This document shows positions 26,241 to 33,938 of a stretch of 64,000 nucleotides of DNA, piece after piece. The notes beneath the pieces were generated by a model. The model was not told where the DNA came from. It did no database searches and saw only the letters and a program-made list of their open reading frames with translations. The stretch comes from Bordetella sp. 02P26C-1 (lineage in GTDB: Bacteria; Pseudomonadota; Gammaproteobacteria; Burkholderiales; Burkholderiaceae_B): assembly GCF_009763255.1 (NCBI RefSeq), contig NZ_WSJB01000021.1:1-64000 (forward strand), read 5' to 3'. The position numbers were made by a program, and so were the translations under genes. How positions within the stretch are numbered: position 1 is the first letter of the stretch; every line of letters starts with the position of its first letter.

Positions 26241-27248
26241 ATGGACACGGTTTCTACGGGGAGCGCTGCGCGGATAACTCAGCCAGCCGGGTTAATCGAT
26301 AAAGCCGCGTTACATAGCCAGGCGGCCCATAGTGCCTTGCGATACGCTGTCGAGGCGCCCAGCGCGCAGCAGCCTGTTTTCGAGGGCCTGATCGACACGA
26401 CGAAGCTAAGCGAGGGCCTCATCCAACATCGGGTCGATGCGCGGGACCTGCAGGGAGCGGCCGTCCGTGCCGATCTGCAGCCAGGTCTGCGCATTGCTGT
26501 TACGGTCGCGGGCAGGGCGGATGTCAGCTACGACGGCTATCGTCTGTTGCTCGGGCCGCATCGCGACGGCGGCGCGGCCGGCGCGATGGTGGCGCTGACC
26601 GAGCCAGCCCGTTTCGTGAGGCAATCCCGGCGTGGCGACATCGAGCGCAGCGTCAGTCTGACGCTAAGCGAGGCTTGGCTGAGGGAACGTCTGGGCGACA
26701 CGATGCCGTTTTGCCTGGAGTTTGCCCGGCGCCATCTCTCCGTTCATCCGTGGATGGCTTCGTCGCAGACCGTGGCGTTGGTCACGCAGATGTTGGCCCC
26801 ATCGGCCCTCGAAGGACCACTTTGGCGGCTATATCAGGAGTCGCGCTGTATGGCGTTGGTCGTCGATGCGCTTTCGGATCTGGATGGCGCCGCGATGGCG
26901 CCTGTGGGGGTAACGCTGCGTCCGCGCGAACGCGTCCGGATGGAACAGGTGCGCGACCTGCTCGACAGCGGCGCGGCCGATGAGATGAGTCTGGTCGAAA
27001 TTGCCCGCCAGGCCTGCGTCAGCGTCAATACCTTGCAACGACAGTTTCGCGCGGCCTGGGGAAAAACGGTGTTCGCGTATTTACGCGACGCACGCCTGGC
27101 GCGGGCGCGCATGGCGTTGGAGCGCGATGCCGTGAGCGTGACCGAAGCGGCGCTGATCGCGGGCTATTCCAGCCCGGCGAATTTCGCGACCGCCTTTCGG
27201 CAACGATACGGCATTGCCCCCGGCCAGGCGGGCCGGCGTGGCGATTAA
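26241..27248 (+). CDS. AraC family transcriptional regulator (BfeR/PchR-like)
   Basis: 335 residues. An N-terminal ligand domain (to about 220) is followed by a two-helix-turn-helix AraC domain, with MSLVEIARQACVSVNTLQRQF and then VTEAALIAGYSSPANFATAFRQRYGIAP in two successive stretches. In Bordetella, BfeR is encoded beside bfeA and induces it in response to catecholate ligands; this gene is divergent from the receptor, consistent with that role. Its stop overlaps that of the converging nitroreductase gene within TTAA. Confidence 0.85.
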   Translation: MDTVSTGSAARITQPAGLIDKAALHSQAAHSALRYAVEAPSAQQPVFEGLIDTTKLSEGLIQHRVDARDLQGAAVRADLQPGLRIAVTVAGRADVSYDGYRLLLGPHRDGGAAGAMVALTEPARFVRQSRRGDIERSVSLTLSEAWLRERLGDTMPFCLEFARRHLSVHPWMASSQTVALVTQMLAPSALEGPLWRLYQESRCMALVVDALSDLDGAAMAPVGVTLRPRERVRMEQVRDLLDSGAADEMSLVEIARQACVSVNTLQRQFRAAWGKTVFAYLRDARLARARMALERDAVSVTEAALIAGYSSPANFATAFRQRYGIAPGQAGRRGD

Positions 27249-27844
27249 CCGATCACGCGGAAGCGCTCCGCGTCATCCATAAAGGTTTTCTCGCCGAATC
27301 CGCCGGCATTGGCCCCAAACGGCATTTGCGCGCGCAATTTCCAGCTGGCCGGGATGTTCCATTCAGCCGCGACCGCCGCGTCAATGAGTGGGTTGTAATG
27401 CTGCAGACTCGCGCCCACGCCGGCGTCAGCCAGCGCGGCCCACACGGCCAGTTGCGCCATGCCGCTCGATTGCTCTGACCAGATCGGGAAATTGTCTGCA
27501 TACAGCGCGAATTTCTCTTGCAGTCCCCGGACGACGTCCTGGTCTTCATAGAACAGTACCGTGCCCACGCCTGCCGCAAAACTCGTCAGACGGGTGACGG
27601 TTTTGTCAAAATTTTCCGGCGGCGCGACCTTGCGTACTTCTTCGATGGCAATTTGCCAAAGCTTTTCGCTCTGGTCGCCAAACAGAATCACGGCACGCGA
27701 ACTTTGCGAGTTAAACGACGAGGGGCTGTGCTTGACGGCTTCCTGAATCAGCGAAGCGAGGTCTTCCTTGGACAGGGATACGTCGCGGCCCAGGGCATAT
27801 TGGCTGCGGCGTTGCTTGAGTTTGTCGAGAAAGGTATTGCTCAT
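27245..27844 (-). CDS. Nitroreductase family protein
   Basis: 199 residues of the FMN-dependent nitroreductase fold, beginning MSNTFLDKLKQRRSQYALG. The Arg-rich start and HSPSSFNSQSSRAVIL are the usual FMN-phosphate contacts, and GVGASLQHYNP and KLRAQMPFGANAG are the conserved C-terminal region. Such enzymes use NAD(P)H to reduce nitro compounds or quinones; the physiological substrate is not evident. The start at 27844 matches family length; longer frames upstream add unrelated sequence. Convergent with the AraC gene. Confidence 0.88.
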   Translation of the reverse strand: MSNTFLDKLKQRRSQYALGRDVSLSKEDLASLIQEAVKHSPSSFNSQSSRAVILFGDQSEKLWQIAIEEVRKVAPPENFDKTVTRLTSFAAGVGTVLFYEDQDVVRGLQEKFALYADNFPIWSEQSSGMAQLAVWAALADAGVGASLQHYNPLIDAAVAAEWNIPASWKLRAQMPFGANAGGFGEKTFMDDAERFRVIG

Positions 27845-27952
27845 TAAGAAAAGTCCTGCGTTGTCTACGTACCTGCATTCTATCTGCCAGCCCTGTATCG
27901 TCCCCGCGATTGCCCTGCGGACCGTCGGGGCTTTGCCGCTAGAATGCACCTT

Positions 27953-28336
27953 ATGACGGAAAAACTGCGACTCGATAAGTGGCTGTGGGCAGCCCGTTTC
28001 TATAAGACCCGCAGCCTGGCTTCCCAGGAAATCGGCAAAGGCCGGGTGCTGGTCAATCATCAGCCGGCCAAACCCGCGCGCGAAGTCGCCGTTGGCGATC
28101 TGGTTACGGTGCGTAAAGAAGATCCGCCCATTCATGTCGAGGTCCGCGCCATCAGCGCGGTGCGCGGCCCGGCGCCCGTGGCGCGGCAGCTATATGAGGA
28201 AACGGCCGAGAGTATCGTCGCGCGCGAACGCGCCGCCGAGTTGCGGCGTCTTGCCCCGGAACCCGCGCAGGCGTTAACCGCGGGTCGCCCCACCAAGCGC
28301 GATCGTCGCCTGATCGATCAAGTTCGCGGGAAATAA
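27953..28336 (+). CDS. hslR: RNA-binding S4 domain protein, Hsp15 family
   Basis: 127 residues. The S4 domain is at the N terminus ([18 protein letters not shown], then [18 protein letters not shown]), followed by a basic C-terminal tail. Hsp15 binds free 50S subunits carrying stalled nascent chains. I chose ATG at 27953 ([10 protein letters not shown]); an ATG three codons earlier adds MHL. A -10-like TAGAAT at 27940-27945 lies so close that the mRNA could be leaderless. No ribosome site is seen. Confidence 0.92.
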   Translation: MTEKLRLDKWLWAARFYKTRSLASQEIGKGRVLVNHQPAKPAREVAVGDLVTVRKEDPPIHVEVRAISAVRGPAPVARQLYEETAESIVARERAAELRRLAPEPAQALTAGRPTKRDRRLIDQVRGK

Positions 28337-28456
28337 GGGCGTCGCGGCTTGAGAGGGGCAACGTTTGGGCTATCCCAGCGCGGTGCGGAATGTGGTAGCA
28401 TTCCGTTCCCTGTTCGATGTCGCCTCACGCAGCGTCTAACAGATGGCAGTACCCGT

Positions 28457-28533
28457 CGGGGCGTAGCGCAGCCTGGTAGCGCATCTGCTTTGGGAGCAGA
28501 GGGTCGCGAGTTCGAATCCCGCCGCCCCGACCA
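28457..28533 (+). tRNA. tRNA-Pro (anticodon TGG)
   Basis: 77-base cloverleaf with encoded CCA. Acceptor CGGGGCG pairs with CGCCCCG, the anticodon loop is TTTGGGA, and the T arm contains GTTCGAATC. A strong terminator follows. It decodes CCA/CCG-type proline codons. Confidence 0.97.
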
Positions 28534-28541
28534 ATAAAATC

Positions 28542-28577
28542 AAAGGCTTACAGATTTTCGTCTGTAGGCCTTTTTTA
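28542..28577 (+). terminator. Terminator after tRNA-Pro
   Basis: AAAGGCTTACAGA pairs with TCTGTAGGCCTTT around TTTTCG, followed by a T6 run. Confidence 0.88.
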
Positions 28578-28609
28578 TTTGCTGATTGAGGCTTAAACAA
28601 AGGCCCGAC

Positions 28610-28905
28610 TAGTCAGCTAAATTCGACAAATAAACCAATGGTATAGCGAGGCTTGCGTTTTGACTCGCATGGCGTACCAGTTCCCGCTCGGCGTTGCGCA
28701 GATCGGGCTTGACCCGGACGACAGCGCTAAATATCCGAACTCCCACGATTGACGCTCGCGCCCCGACAATCCGTGCGGATATAGCGCCGAACCTCGTGCG
28801 GTGCGTACCCGTGGTCTTTGAACGCCGAGTACAGGTGGGCGTTGGCTTGTACCCACCGTGACGGGTTAAGCCGCTTTTCGGTCAGCGGTGGAGCTGATCT
28901 AGTTT
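28610..28905 (-). pseudogene. Coding-like remnant of unknown gene (frameshifted)
   Basis: Between tRNA-Pro and the acid phosphatase no intact gene is seen. On the minus strand one frame reads KRLNPSRWVQANAHLYSAF and DHGYAPHEVRRYIRTDCRG before a stop near 28733. A second frame just after it reads KPDLRNAERELVRHASQN. Both look more protein-like than chance and suggest one broken reading frame. I cannot name the family. The region may be ordinary noncoding DNA instead; the call is tentative. Confidence 0.3.
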
Positions 28906-29654
28906 CCTGAACGGCGTTGAACTATGGCTTGAGATCCGCGGTCATCGAGTTCAATAAACTCCTTTTTTGCCGCGTTTAATGCCTGCATGAATTGCGGGTT
29001 GGCATGTAGTGCGGCCACGACTGCCGCGCCCATGATCCGCCCATTGTCTACGTCGCTGCGCCAGTGAGCACCACACACTACCCGGCTGTCACCGAATGAC
29101 AGGCCCCGGCGCAAAATCTGCGTTTCACGCTCGGGATTAATTTCGGCCAATACCAGGGCAGCTGCCCATCCAAAAGACGCATGTCCAGACGGATAAGAGC
29201 CCGTTTTCGCCATTTTGCTGTCTCGCTCCGGCGTACATGTCGCATCTTTATAGATAACAAACGGGCGCACCCGCATGTAATGGTTTTTGGCGCTTCGCAT
29301 CGCGTAGTCGTGGCTGTCGTGCAAGATTCGATTCATGAGTGCAAACAGCACCGGCGTGTGACTGGCCGAAATTTCCATTCCAAACGCTTCCGAGAAAGCG
29401 CTTCCGAAATTCTTGTAGTCGGCATCTTGAGCCGCGAGGGCTGTTCTTTCCGGGTCCCTTAATACATGGCCGGCTTTGTATTCGGCCTCATCCGCGAGGA
29501 ATGCCACGGAAGTTTCCGCAGGAGGCGGGGGCAATATGGCCAGGCTGTCAGGGGCCGTCTTCGCAGTAAGAAAACCCGGATTTTCCGTTGCATGTACGGC
29601 GGTAAGCTGCGCCAACCCGCAAAATGTCGAAATCAAAAGAAAATGTCTGAGCAT
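28899..29654 (-). CDS. Class A nonspecific acid phosphatase (PAP2 superfamily)
   Basis: 251 residues with a Sec signal peptide (to about residue 23), so periplasmic. The three PAP2 motifs are complete: K-x6-RP in KNHYMRVRP, the class A signature GSYPSGHASFGW with catalytic His, and SR-x5-H-x3-D in SRVVCGAHWRSD. It resembles PhoN-type enzymes that release phosphate from many organic monoesters. Codon use looks slightly less GC-rich than in neighbouring genes. No Pho box was seen upstream, and it is not linked to the pst cluster. Confidence 0.93.
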   Translation of the reverse strand: MLRHFLLISTFCGLAQLTAVHATENPGFLTAKTAPDSLAILPPPPAETSVAFLADEAEYKAGHVLRDPERTALAAQDADYKNFGSAFSEAFGMEISASHTPVLFALMNRILHDSHDYAMRSAKNHYMRVRPFVIYKDATCTPERDSKMAKTGSYPSGHASFGWAAALVLAEINPERETQILRRGLSFGDSRVVCGAHWRSDVDNGRIMGAAVVAALHANPQFMQALNAAKKEFIELDDRGSQAIVQRRSGN

Positions 29655-29834
29655 CGTTGTTCAATGTTTTGGAGCGGCGTCAGCTGGTTAACAGGTTTAC
29701 CAACATGGCGCATGCGTGGCGATCTGGCTCCGTACCGGCCTTACGTCATTATTGCTCTATGCAATTAATACGAGCTAAGACTTGTCTCATTTTTTCGCGG
29801 CCGGTGAATCGCTCTGGCGATGGTGAAGCGAGTT

Positions 29835-30731
29835 TTACTTTGTTGGCTCGTAAGCCAATTCCATCCGATACGCCAACGCCAAAAATAATGACTGCGCCAG
29901 ACATAGCGTGCTGGTCAGCGAACGAAATCCGAACGTCGCACTGTCCTGAGCCAACAGCGTGACCGTCGCCCGTGCCGCCAACGGACTTAACTGGCTGTCG
30001 GTCAGCGCCAGCACGCGGGCACCGCGCGCCAAGGCCAGATCGACGACCTCCAATGTTTCCGGGGCATATGGCTCGAACGACACCGCGAGCATCACATCGC
30101 CCGGCGCCAATGCGCGTAGCTCGCCCTTTTGCATCGCGCCGAGGCCATGCAGCCAATGCACGGGCTTAGCGGTATGTTGCAAGGCATAGGCCAAATAGGA
30201 CCCCACCGGAAACGCGCGCCGCGACGCGGCGAGCCAGATTGCGGGCGCTTCCAGCATCAACTCAACGGCAGCTTCGAATTGATCCGTGGGCAGCCCGCGC
30301 TGCAGGGCTTGCAGACTGGCGATGCTGCCTTCGATGACTGCATGCGCGAGCCGCGCGCCGCCCACGTCCGCTTGTCCGGTGGCCTCGCCGCTGGCGATCA
30401 GTCCTCGAATCCGATCCTGGTAATCATGCTGAACCGCGAGCTGCCTCGCGGCATCCGCGCGGAACAAGAGCTGCATCTGCGTGTAGCCTGAAAACCCGAA
30501 GTGCTTGGCAAACCGCACCACGGCCGAAGCCGGCACGCCGCAGCTGTCAGCCGTGGCCTGGATGCCGTCGAACGCGACGCGCTCTCCCTGCATTTCGACA
30601 TACTGGCCGATGCGCTTGAGCTGTCGGCTGAGCGCATCGAATTGTTCGCGCAGCGCCACCAGAAATGCGCCCGCGTCGGCGTAGGGCGACTCATTTTCCG
30701 GCTGGATTGGCTGGAATTTTCTATTTTTCAC
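29835..30731 (-). CDS. RpiR/MurR family transcriptional regulator
   Basis: 298 residues. An N-terminal HTH_6 domain (about 20-95, with ADSCGVPASAVVRFAKHFGF) is followed by a SIS sugar-phosphate-binding domain (about 140-275, with ASRRAFPVGSYLAY and AVSFEPYAPE). It is divergent from the iolC-like gene, and a palindrome fitting the GGAA-N6-TTCC type reported for IolR lies between them. I infer an inositol-pathway or sugar-phosphate regulator that controls the neighbour. Confidence 0.88.
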   Translation of the reverse strand: MKNRKFQPIQPENESPYADAGAFLVALREQFDALSRQLKRIGQYVEMQGERVAFDGIQATADSCGVPASAVVRFAKHFGFSGYTQMQLLFRADAARQLAVQHDYQDRIRGLIASGEATGQADVGGARLAHAVIEGSIASLQALQRGLPTDQFEAAVELMLEAPAIWLAASRRAFPVGSYLAYALQHTAKPVHWLHGLGAMQKGELRALAPGDVMLAVSFEPYAPETLEVVDLALARGARVLALTDSQLSPLAARATVTLLAQDSATFGFRSLTSTLCLAQSLFLALAYRMELAYEPTK

Positions 30732-30737
30732 TGTTTT

Positions 30738-30751
30738 GGAAAATATTTTCT
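30738..30751. promoter_or_regulatory. Operator candidate for RpiR regulator (IolR-like)
   Basis: GAAAATATTTTC at 30739-30750 is a perfect 12-bp palindrome within GGAA-N6-TTCT, one base from GGAA-N6-TTCC. It lies 7 bases upstream of the regulator ATG and about 60 bases before the iolC-like ATG, a position suited to autorepression and control of both genes. Confidence 0.6.
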
Positions 30752-30810
30752 ATTTGAACTATGATAGCAGCCCAGTAGCATCCACCACGGGGATATCCCC
30801 ACGCTAGCAC

Positions 30811-32793
30811 ATGACGACTTCACCGCTGAATTTTCCTGCTAATCGCCCGATCGATGTGGCTTGCCTGGGTCGGCTGGCGGTCGATCTCTATGCACAGCAG
30901 ATCGGCTGCAGTCTTGAGGAAGCGCACAGTTTTGCCAAGTACCTGGGCGGTTCGTCTGGGAATATGGCCTTCGGCACGGCGCGTCTGGGATTGCGCTCGG
31001 CGATGATCTCGCGCGTGGGCGACGAACAGAATGGGCGGTTCTTGATCGACACCTTGCGCCTTGAAGGATGCGACACGAGTCAGATTCAGATAGACCCGCA
31101 ACGTCTGACCGGCATGGTGTTGTTGGGGATCAAGGATAAGGACACGTTCCCCCTTTTATTCGCGCGCGAAAACTGCGCGGACATGGCCTTGGACGCCGAT
31201 GCCATCGATGAAAATTTCCTGGCGCGCTGCCGTAGCCTGATTATCACCGGCACCCATTTGAGCGCGCCGGGTGTCCTGGCGGCGAGCCGCCGCGCGTTGG
31301 ACATCGCGGCGCGACATGGCGTGGTGCGGATGCTGGATATCGATTACCGGCCGGTGTTGTGGGGCCTGACCACGCGCGGCGATGGCGAAACGCGTTATGT
31401 GGCCAGCGCAGAGGTCAGCGCACGTCTGCAAGCTGAACTGCATCAGTTCGATTTGATTATCGGCACTGAAGAAGAATGGTTGATCGCAGGGGGCGTCGAG
31501 GGTGACCTGATCGAGAGCCTGCGTCGCGTGCGCGCGTGCAGTCAAGCGGTATTTGTGGTCAAACGCGGCCCCTTGGGCTGCTCGCTGATCGAGGGTCCGG
31601 TGCCGGATCGTATCGACGATGCGCCCACCGTAATGGGCGAGCGCGTCGAGGTGTTGAACGTATTGGGCGCGGGCGATGCGTTCGCCTCGGGTCTTCTGGC
31701 CGGCTTGTTGCGCGGTAAAAGCCTCGCGGAATCCGCCGCCATTGCCAATGCTTGCGGCGCGATTGTGGTGTCGCGGCACGGTTGCGCGCCGGCCATGCCG
31801 ACCCGAGCGGAATTGGATCACTGGTTCTCGGGGCATCGCCATACGCGACCCGATCATGATGCCGCCTTGTCGCATCTGCATCGCGTCAGTCGGGCGCGCC
31901 CGGCCTGGCCCGAACTCTGCGTGCTGGCTTACGACCATCGCAGTCAGTTCGAGGACCTCGCGCACGAGACTGGCGCGCCGTTGGAACGATTGCGCACGCT
32001 CAAGCGCCTGATTAATGAGGTCGTGGCCGATGTCGAGCGCGACGAGGGCAATGCGGGTCGCATGGGCGTGCTGATCGATGGTCGGCGTGATCTGGGCGCC
32101 GAGGCGCTGCACGAGGCCACGGGTCGTGGTTGGTGGATAGGCCGGCCGATCGAACTGCCGGGCTCGCGTCCTCTGCGTTTTGACGGGACGGATTCTCTGG
32201 CGACCGAGTTGCAGCACTGGCCGCTGTTGCATACGGTCAAGTGTCTGGTTTTCTATCATCCCGATGACGCCCAGTCGCTGCGTGATGAGCAAGATGCCTG
32301 GCTGCGCCAGGTCTGGACGGCCACTCGCGCCAGCGGACACGAGTTGCTGCTGGAAGTCATTCCGCCCAAAGACACGCTGGGGCCAGACGATCGCGGCCAA
32401 GCCGTGGTGCGCGCGATCCAGCATTTTTACGACATGGGGATCAAGCCGGAATGGTGGAAAGTTGGCGCCATGAGCCGGGCCAATTGGGAGGCGCTTGACG
32501 CGTTGGTGCGCGACCGCGACCCGTGGTGCCGGGGGGCCGTGATCTTGGGTTTGTCCCAACCGCTGGAGCAGTTGGTCGAAGCCTTTGCCGAAGCTCAGGC
32601 GCCCGTGGTCAAAGGGTTCATGATCGGTCGCACTGTGTGGGCCGCACCCGCACGGGCATGGCTGCGCGGCGAAACGGATGATCGGACGTTCCAGGCGGCT
32701 GTAGCCCAATCATTTCGCGCGCTTGTCGCGGGTTGGCGTCGTAGTCGCCGCGCCGAGCACGAGGCTGTAGCACCGCAATCCGCCACGGCCTGA
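30811..32793 (+). CDS. iolC: Fused 5-dehydro-2-deoxygluconokinase (IolC)-DUF2090 protein
   Basis: 660 residues. Residues ~10-340 form a PfkB-family sugar kinase, with the GGSSGN motif for substrate and NVLGAGDAFASG for ATP/anion hole. Residues ~350-645 match DUF2090 (AYDHRSQFEDLA, WWIGRPIELPGSRPLRFD in parts, MIGRTVWAAP), an aldolase-like domain fused to IolC in many proteobacteria. Together they would phosphorylate 5-dehydro-2-deoxy-gluconate and possibly cleave the product in myo-inositol breakdown. No other iol gene lies beside it in this window, which is unusual. The next gene is a Bug receptor 74 bp away. Confidence 0.88.
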   Translation: MTTSPLNFPANRPIDVACLGRLAVDLYAQQIGCSLEEAHSFAKYLGGSSGNMAFGTARLGLRSAMISRVGDEQNGRFLIDTLRLEGCDTSQIQIDPQRLTGMVLLGIKDKDTFPLLFARENCADMALDADAIDENFLARCRSLIITGTHLSAPGVLAASRRALDIAARHGVVRMLDIDYRPVLWGLTTRGDGETRYVASAEVSARLQAELHQFDLIIGTEEEWLIAGGVEGDLIESLRRVRACSQAVFVVKRGPLGCSLIEGPVPDRIDDAPTVMGERVEVLNVLGAGDAFASGLLAGLLRGKSLAESAAIANACGAIVVSRHGCAPAMPTRAELDHWFSGHRHTRPDHDAALSHLHRVSRARPAWPELCVLAYDHRSQFEDLAHETGAPLERLRTLKRLINEVVADVERDEGNAGRMGVLIDGRRDLGAEALHEATGRGWWIGRPIELPGSRPLRFDGTDSLATELQHWPLLHTVKCLVFYHPDDAQSLRDEQDAWLRQVWTATRASGHELLLEVIPPKDTLGPDDRGQAVVRAIQHFYDMGIKPEWWKVGAMSRANWEALDALVRDRDPWCRGAVILGLSQPLEQLVEAFAEAQAPVVKGFMIGRTVWAAPARAWLRGETDDRTFQAAVAQSFRALVAGWRRSRRAEHEAVAPQSATA

Positions 32794-32867
32794 GTCCGCC
32801 CCTGTCTTTGATGATATTGAGCGGCCCGCCGTGGCCGCGAGCAGAACAACGTAAAAAGGAGATCTCC

Positions 32868-33845
32868 ATGACTGTCACTACCCGCCGTCAATTCCTCGGC
32901 TCCCTTGGCGCGCTGGCCGGCGCCTTCATGTTGCCGGCCGTGGCTCGTGCCTCGGACGCCTATCCACAACGGCCGATCGAATTGATCGTGCCGTTCGCCG
33001 CGGGCGGTGGCACGGATGTGCTCGCACGCGCCTTGGCCGAGGCGGCACGTCCTCAAGTGGGCCAAGATCTGATCGTGCTGAATCGTGCGGGCGCCAGTGG
33101 CGCTGTCGGCTGGACCGAACTGGCCAATGCCAAGCCGGACGGCTATAAGGTCGGCATTATCACCGTCGAGTTGACCATGATTCCGCATATGGGCATGACC
33201 AAGATCAACTCGGATGCGGTGATCCCGGTGGCGCGTTTGAACGCCGACCCGGCCACGATTGCCGTGCGCGCGGATTCGCCGTTCCAGACAATTGAAGACT
33301 TGATCGAGGCCGCCCGCAAGGAACCGGACGCGATCACTGTTGGCAACGCGGGTCCCGGATCGCTAGGCCATCTGGCGGCCGCCGCGCTGCAAGACAAAGC
33401 AGGTGTTCAGTTCAACCATGCTCCTTACCGTGGCGCCAATCCTGCCGTGCTGGATTTGTTGGGCGGGCACATTCAAGCCGTCGCAGTGACCCCTGTGGAG
33501 GTGGCCAACTACGTGGCCGCGGGCAAGATTCGTCCGTTGGCCATCATGGCCGATAAACGGATCGGCGCGGGCTGGGAAAATGTCCCCACGCTGCAAGAGC
33601 GCGGGATCGATCTGCTGATCGGCGGCTGGCGGGGTCTGGCCGTCCCGCGTGGCACGCCAGACGCCGTGGTACAGAAACTGCGCGAAGCCATGGCGACGAC
33701 TCTGCAAGCCCCCGCGCTGCGCAAAACGATGGCCGAACTCAACATGGGTGAAGGCTATCTCGACCAGGCCGATTTTCAGGCCGTGATCGAACGCGACAAT
33801 GCCGTGTTCAAGGCGCTGGTCGACAAGCTCGGTATCAAGGCCTGA
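32868..33845 (+). CDS. Bug family tripartite tricarboxylate transporter receptor, Tat-like signal
   Basis: 325 residues. The leader TTRRQFLGSLGALAGAFML carries a twin-arginine motif, so export may be through Tat. The mature part is a typical Bug/TctC fold (YPQRPIELIVPFAAGGGTD, then NRAGASGAVG, VGNAGPGSLGHLAA and FNHAPYRGANPA), which binds carboxylates. AAGGAG lies 7 bases before the ATG at 32868. No TctA/TctB membrane genes are nearby. It follows iolC and may be co-transcribed; a DASS carrier converges from the other side. Confidence 0.92.
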   Translation: MTVTTRRQFLGSLGALAGAFMLPAVARASDAYPQRPIELIVPFAAGGGTDVLARALAEAARPQVGQDLIVLNRAGASGAVGWTELANAKPDGYKVGIITVELTMIPHMGMTKINSDAVIPVARLNADPATIAVRADSPFQTIEDLIEAARKEPDAITVGNAGPGSLGHLAAAALQDKAGVQFNHAPYRGANPAVLDLLGGHIQAVAVTPVEVANYVAAGKIRPLAIMADKRIGAGWENVPTLQERGIDLLIGGWRGLAVPRGTPDAVVQKLREAMATTLQAPALRKTMAELNMGEGYLDQADFQAVIERDNAVFKALVDKLGIKA

Positions 33846-33938
33846 TAGTGACGAAGCGGGGATACGCGCTGAAAGTCGTAGTTCCCGCCGCCGAAGATAC
33901 TTGCGCTGAGCCCCATGACCCGCGGTTTCGGTGCAGGC

